Part shown: positions 8,320 to 12,022 of the stretch, in pieces | How the letters are laid out: every line of letters begins with the position of its first letter | Position numbering within the stretch: position 1 is the first letter of the stretch | NCBI GenBank assembly: GCA_021741285.1 | Contig: JAIOYD010000022.1 | Span: forward strand, 1-12,022 | Reading direction: 5' to 3' | From: Rickettsiaceae bacterium | GTDB taxonomy: Bacteria; Pseudomonadota; Alphaproteobacteria; Rickettsiales; Rickettsiaceae | Length of the DNA: 12,022 nt | The notes under the pieces: model-generated | The model's input: the letters and a program-made list of their open reading frames with translations, nothing else | What the model was told of the DNA's origin: nothing | Databases searched by the model: none | Position numbers and translations under genes: made by a program

Positions 8320-11133
8320 CTATTTATTAATTCCCAATGCCTCATTGATTAATGACTCTTGCTGTTTGTTGTGAGCATAAAGATAACCCACGGCAGGAGA
8401 GGCGGCTTCGGCTCTACCAACAAAACTAATAGGTTTTTTTATGCCCGCTTCATGTAATACAGAATCCATTAGAGGTCGTATAAAATTCCAAGCCCCCATG
8501 TTTTTTGGCTCTTCCTGACACCAAACAAAATCCTTAGCTTCTGTATATTTAGAAACAATTTTTGTAACTAAATCTTCTGAGAATGGATATAGTTGTTCAA
8601 GGCGAATAATTGCTATATTTTTGATTTTCTTTTCTCTTCTTTCTTCAAGTAAATCATAATAGACTTTACCAGCACAAAAGATAAGTTTTTTAACATTATT
8701 AGTTTTAACATCAGTATCAATCTCATCAATTACCGGAACAAAAGATGTATTAGCATCCATTTCCGATAGGTTTGATACAGCAAGTTTATGACGAAGTAAT
8801 GATTTTGGGGACATCACTATTAGAGGTTTCCTGAATGTCCTAAGTACTTGCCTGCGTAGTAGATGAAAAATTGAGGCTGGAGTTGTTGGGTAAACAACTT
8901 GCATGTTATCTTCAGCACACAACTGCAAAAATCGTTCTATCCTTGCCGAACTATGTTCAGGTCCCTGTCCCTCCATAGCGTTTGGCAGTAAACAGACCAG
9001 GCCACTCATTCTTAGCCATTTAGTTTCAGCTGAACAAATAAATTGGTCGAACATTATTTGAGCGCCATTACAGAAATCGCCAAATTGAGCTTCCCAAATT
9101 ACTAAGTGATTTGGGGTCACTAGAGAGTAACCATATTCAAATCCTAGAACGCCGTATTCCGATAAGTTACTATCGGCTACTTCAAAAAATGCTTGAGTTT
9201 TTGAGATATTGTTTAGCGGTTCGTATATTGATTTATCCACTTGTGAATGCAGCACTGCGTGTCTATGTGAAAACGTCCCGCGTCCAGCATCCTGGCCGGT
9301 TAGCCTAATGGGTATATTTTCTTCTAATAAAGTTGCGAAAGCAAGTTGCTCAGCCGTCGCCCAATCAATGGGCTGGTTGTTATTAACTGTTTCAATTCTA
9401 GAAGCAAAGAGTTTTTCAAGCTTATTGTTGATTGGAAATGATGCAGGTATGGTACATAAATTTTTGACCAGTTGTTTTAACTTAGTAGTGGTTACTCCAG
9501 TATTTAATGAGTCTTTTTTATTATTTCGTTCAATACCACTCCACTGACCTTCGAGCCATTGAGCTTTAGGTTTGTAGTTTTTTACTTGATTAAATTCCTT
9601 ATCCAAAAATTCTTTAAACTCTTTTTTTAATGCAAGGTAATAACCATCGTCAATAACCGACTGGGTAACAAGTTGATCAGCATATAATGCTGCTGGAGTT
9701 TTTTTGTTTTTAATGACATTATACATGAAGGCTTGTGTATACATCGGTTCGTCACCTTCATTATGCCCATATTTACGATAGCATATAATATCAACCACTA
9801 CATCTTTACGAAATCTGGCGCGGTAATTACAAGCTAGCTTAGTTGCCATTACTACAGATTCAATATCATCACCATTAACATGAATGATTGGTGCCCCGAC
9901 CATTTTGGCAACCTCAGTGCAATATCTTCCCGGTCTTGCATCTTCAGCATTTGCTGTAAAACCAATTTGGTTATTGATAACTAAGTGAAAAATTCCACCA
10001 ACGTCATAAGGTTTTAGTCCAGACATTACTAAGCTCTCGGCAACAACGCCTTGACCACAGAAAGCAGTATCTCCATGGACTAAAATACCAACCACCTTTT
10101 TGCGATCTCTGTCTTTACAATCTTGTTTAGCTCTAACTTTACCTGCTACTACTGGATTTACAGCTTCAAGATGAGAAGGGTTGGGGGTTAGAGATAAATG
10201 AATTGTTTGCCCGGTTTTTATCACTCTATCAGATGAATAACCCATGTGGTATTTTACATCACCTGCTATATCTAGATCATCTGGAAAAGCACTACTACCT
10301 GAAAATTCAGAAAGTACAGCGCGATAAGGTTTGTGCATAACTTTTGTTAGTGTAGATAGTCTGCCTCTATGTGCAAGCCCCAGTACAGCCTCTTCCGCTC
10401 CAGAGATTGCCGACTCTTCTATCACAGTGTCTAAACATATTATGGAAGCATCACCCCCTTCAATTGAGAAGCGTTTAGCTCCTGGGAATTTGGTATGAAG
10501 ATATTGCTCAAAGCCTTCAACTTCAACAAGATCTTTTAAGAATTTTTTTTTCTCATCTGCATTAAATATATGGTGAGTATTAGCTCTTTCAAGCTGGTTA
10601 TACAACCATTTTCTTTCTTCGCTATTTTCTACATGAGCAAATTCTGCTGCTAAATTACCTGAGTAAGTTCTTTCAAGAATTTCTTTCAGTTCACCGACGG
10701 AGCAGCTGGTCAGGTCGCTAAGTTCATTTGTGACATCTACGTTTTGTGATAGGTTCTCTTGTGAGAATCTAAAATCCTCAATATTAAGTTCAAGCTCTGT
10801 ATGAGTTTTTTTTATTTCAAGACCTAGTGGATCAAGATTGGCCAGATTATGTCCATGTTCACGGTAGCCAGTAATCATGAATTTGGCTCGAAGTTTATTT
10901 TCTATATCACTAACATTGATAGGATTAGTAGAAGCCGAGGCCTGTTTTGGTAAGTCCTTGATTATAATTTTTGATGTGCTTTTGAAAGGAGCAGCTTCAT
11001 GTTGTTCATTAAAAAACCCCACCCAACTTTGATCAACAGAAGAAGGGTCGTTTAGATATTGCTGGTACAATTCTTCAATAAACACCGAATTAGCACCGAA
11101 TAAAAAACCTGTTTGTTCAAAGTCTTTCCCCAC
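8320..11133 (-). CDS. sucA: 2-oxoglutarate dehydrogenase E1 component
   Basis: SucA uses thiamine diphosphate to decarboxylate 2-oxoglutarate and succinylate the lipoyl arm of SucB in the TCA cycle. From the start chosen the protein is 937 aa, the usual size. Residues 10-41 form the short N-terminal domain of E1o ([14 protein letters not shown]). Motifs include LAHRGRL (253-259), [10 protein letters not shown] (353-362), NNQIGF (387-392), the cofactor-binding NGDD (420-423) and [12 protein letters not shown] (452-463). The C-terminal half is the transketolase-like pyrimidine domain ([20 protein letters not shown]). I prefer GTG at 11133-11131 because GGGAGA lies seven bases upstream and as I remember Rickettsia SucA it starts at this point. 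ATG 11148 and TTG 11151 in frame would add five or six residues but lack a ribosome binding site. It heads the sucA-sucB-rlmH group. Confidence 0.97.
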   Translation of the reverse strand: MGKDFEQTGFLFGANSVFIEELYQQYLNDPSSVDQSWVGFFNEQHEAAPFKSTSKIIIKDLPKQASASTNPINVSDIENKLRAKFMITGYREHGHNLANLDPLGLEIKKTHTELELNIEDFRFSQENLSQNVDVTNELSDLTSCSVGELKEILERTYSGNLAAEFAHVENSEERKWLYNQLERANTHHIFNADEKKKFLKDLVEVEGFEQYLHTKFPGAKRFSIEGGDASIICLDTVIEESAISGAEEAVLGLAHRGRLSTLTKVMHKPYRAVLSEFSGSSAFPDDLDIAGDVKYHMGYSSDRVIKTGQTIHLSLTPNPSHLEAVNPVVAGKVRAKQDCKDRDRKKVVGILVHGDTAFCGQGVVAESLVMSGLKPYDVGGIFHLVINNQIGFTANAEDARPGRYCTEVAKMVGAPIIHVNGDDIESVVMATKLACNYRARFRKDVVVDIICYRKYGHNEGDEPMYTQAFMYNVIKNKKTPAALYADQLVTQSVIDDGYYLALKKEFKEFLDKEFNQVKNYKPKAQWLEGQWSGIERNNKKDSLNTGVTTTKLKQLVKNLCTIPASFPINNKLEKLFASRIETVNNNQPIDWATAEQLAFATLLEENIPIRLTGQDAGRGTFSHRHAVLHSQVDKSIYEPLNNISKTQAFFEVADSNLSEYGVLGFEYGYSLVTPNHLVIWEAQFGDFCNGAQIMFDQFICSAETKWLRMSGLVCLLPNAMEGQGPEHSSARIERFLQLCAEDNMQVVYPTTPASIFHLLRRQVLRTFRKPLIVMSPKSLLRHKLAVSNLSEMDANTSFVPVIDEIDTDVKTNNVKKLIFCAGKVYYDLLEERREKKIKNIAIIRLEQLYPFSEDLVTKIVSKYTEAKDFVWCQEEPKNMGAWNFIRPLMDSVLHEAGIKKPISFVGRAEAASPAVGYLYAHNKQQESLINEALGINK

Positions 11134-11171
11134 TATAATTTCTCCCATCAAGTCTAAAGTACAATTAGATC

Positions 11172-11201
11172 ATTTTACCTTTGAACGGTAACCTATTGCA
11201 A
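11172..11201 (-). promoter_or_regulatory. Candidate sigma-70 promoter of sucA
   Basis: On the minus strand TTGCAA (11201-11196) and TAAAAT (11177-11172) are separated by 18 bases and lie about 40 bases before the proposed GTG start. The match is moderate and AT-rich DNA gives such pairs by chance, so this is only a candidate. Confidence 0.35.
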
Positions 11202-11281
11202 GGATTTTATAGGGATTACAACTATAAAATTACTCGCGACTGATAAAAAACATATAAATTATATACGGTGTAATTATTTAT

Positions 11282-11669
11282 GGCACTGTTACAAATAGCG
11301 GCATATAAAAATAAACTAGTCAATATCAATTCAAAATAAAGAGCAGATTATGAACATCTTCAAGCACCGACATTTCAAATACTATATAATCATCTGGGCA
11401 GTAAGATGGTATTGTAAATATGGAATCATTTATCGTGATTTGGAAGAGATGCTAACGGAGAGAGGTGTAGAAGTAGATCACTCCACAATTTACCGCTGGG
11501 TTCAATATTATGCTCCAAAGATTTTAGATAAACTGAAATGGTATTGGAAACTTAAGCTAGGGCTTAGCTGGAGAGTTGATGAGACCTATATTAAGGTCAA
11601 AAATGGGTATATCTTTACAGAGACATAATAAACATGGCAATACGATTGATTTCTATTTGCAACAGCCCC
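11282..11669 (+). mobile_element. Internally deleted IS6/IS26-like element
   Basis: The left end GGCACTGTTACAAATAGCGG closely matches the IS26-type terminal repeat. The right end, read inward on the minus strand, is GGGGCTGTTGCAAATAG, so the ends share CTGTT-purine-CAAATAG. Between them are only 388 bases against roughly 800 in a full IS6 element. The transposase N-terminal part is kept and its frame text reaches the right end at about 11656, so the catalytic core was lost by a deletion that kept both ends. No 8-bp target duplication is visible. Confidence 0.65.
11350..11660 (+). pseudogene. IS6-family transposase remnant, frameshifted and truncated
   Basis: The first 92 codons (11350-11628) are clear IS6-family text: RHFKYYIIIWAVRWYCKYG, then the helix-turn-helix region with VDHSTIYRWVQYYAP, and the start of the DDE catalytic domain at WRVDETYIKV, which includes the first catalytic Asp (residue 77). 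The frame then meets TAA. Continuing homology is in other frames: YLYRD in the +2 frame and NKHGNTIDFYL (to 11659) in the +1 frame, so there are at least two frame changes. The protein then stops being recognisable where the terminal repeat begins. The second Asp and the Glu of the triad are absent, so it cannot be an active transposase. A truncated protein with a DNA-binding domain could still be made, but the ribosome binding site is weak. Confidence 0.9.
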
Positions 11670-11885
11670 CGAATGATGTTATTCACCACCATTGGACCCA
11701 TGCACCTATAAGCTCAGTACGTATTGCAGAAACATCATCTGCCTAACTACGGGAGTGTGTTTATCATGGACTAACAGCTTATCATTAAGGCGGATTCTAG
11801 TAACTGATCCCAGCTTACCCAGGCTGTTTAATTGTTTTCTTTTCCATTATTAAAGCTCAGAAAAATTTGTTATATAATTTACCTT
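11670..11885. other. Spacer between the IS6 remnant and the IS5-type element
   Basis: No gene is supported. The minus strand from about 11846 to 11706 is open for 46 codons without a usual start (text includes LGSVTRIRLNDKLLVHDKH). It looks somewhat like protein, but I do not recognise it. It may be debris of a gene broken by the insertions. Confidence 0.35.
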
Positions 11886-11905
11886 AGACCTCTTGCATAA
11901 CCTCT

Positions 11906-12022
11906 TTAAAGCTCGAAATTATAAATTCCGGCAATTAAGTTGAATCTTAAACCGAACCGTTTTCTTCTATTTCTGTAACGATCGGCGATAATTTTAAATC
12001 TTTTAACCATACCAATTACATT
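11906..12022 (-). CDS. IS5-type transposase, C-terminal end only (runs off window)
   Basis: The minus strand from the window end reads 38 codons to TAA at 11908-11906. The text VKRFKIIADRYRNRRKRFGL, then RFNLIAGIYNFEL, matches the C terminus of DDE transposases of IS5-type elements that are common in Rickettsia. The 5' part lies outside the window, so intactness is unknown. About 20 bases beyond the stop lies AGACCTCTTGCATAA (11886-11900), probably the element's terminal repeat, so the element boundary is near 11885. Confidence 0.75.
   Translation of the reverse strand, partial: NVIGMVKRFKIIADRYRNRRKRFGLRFNLIAGIYNFEL

Noticed and set aside
9111..9547. Two overlapping plus-strand ORFs within sucA
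   Set aside because: Antisense shadows of the conserved transketolase-like domain of SucA.

Overview
The window looks like part of a Rickettsiaceae-type (Rickettsiales, Alphaproteobacteria) genome. The DNA is AT-rich. The SucA, SucB, RlmH, PepA and GroESL proteins resemble Rickettsia and its close relatives in wording and length. Decaying genes, insertion-sequence debris and a CE-clan (Ulp1/C48-like) protease of the kind that host-associated bacteria use as effectors all point to an intracellular lifestyle. The genus is inferred; Torix-type or other Rickettsia relatives and Megaira-like bacteria all remain possible.

Positions 1-2000 are accessory. A 403-codon Ulp1-like cysteine protease gene (89-1300, +) begins just after an in-frame amber codon and may be the 3' part of a longer broken gene. 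Next come a gene-free stretch with a hairpin and a perfect 22-bp tandem duplication, then an 86-aa unrecognised protein (1615-1875, +) with a good ribosome binding site and a Cys-Cys-Ile-Ile-His C terminus that resembles a CaaX box. A 59-bp palindromic element with IS6-family-like ends lies just downstream (1929-1987).

Positions 2022-3087 (-) hold a leucyl aminopeptidase (pepA) pseudogene with at least five frame changes and an apparent internal deletion. Positions 3400-5570 (+) hold the groES-groEL operon, with a likely heat-shock promoter of alphaproteobacterial RpoH type and an intrinsic terminator. A secreted PAP2-family phosphatase (5618-6211, +) follows.

Positions 6555-11133 (-) form a converging block: sucA, then a possible 19-codon ORF in the gap, then sucB, then rlmH. 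SucA (E1) and SucB (E2) are the 2-oxoglutarate dehydrogenase subunits of the TCA cycle. RlmH methylates 23S rRNA pseudouridine 1915 and overlaps the sucB stop codon (TAATG), so it is probably translated from the same mRNA.

The right end is mobile-element debris: an internally deleted IS26/IS6-like element (11282-11669) with a frameshifted N-terminal transposase remnant, then the C-terminal 38 codons of an IS5-type transposase on the minus strand that runs off the window. The core genes are ordinary. The points most worth a second look are the protease gene with its amber codon, the small CIIH-tailed protein with the repeat upstream, and the small ORF between sucA and sucB.
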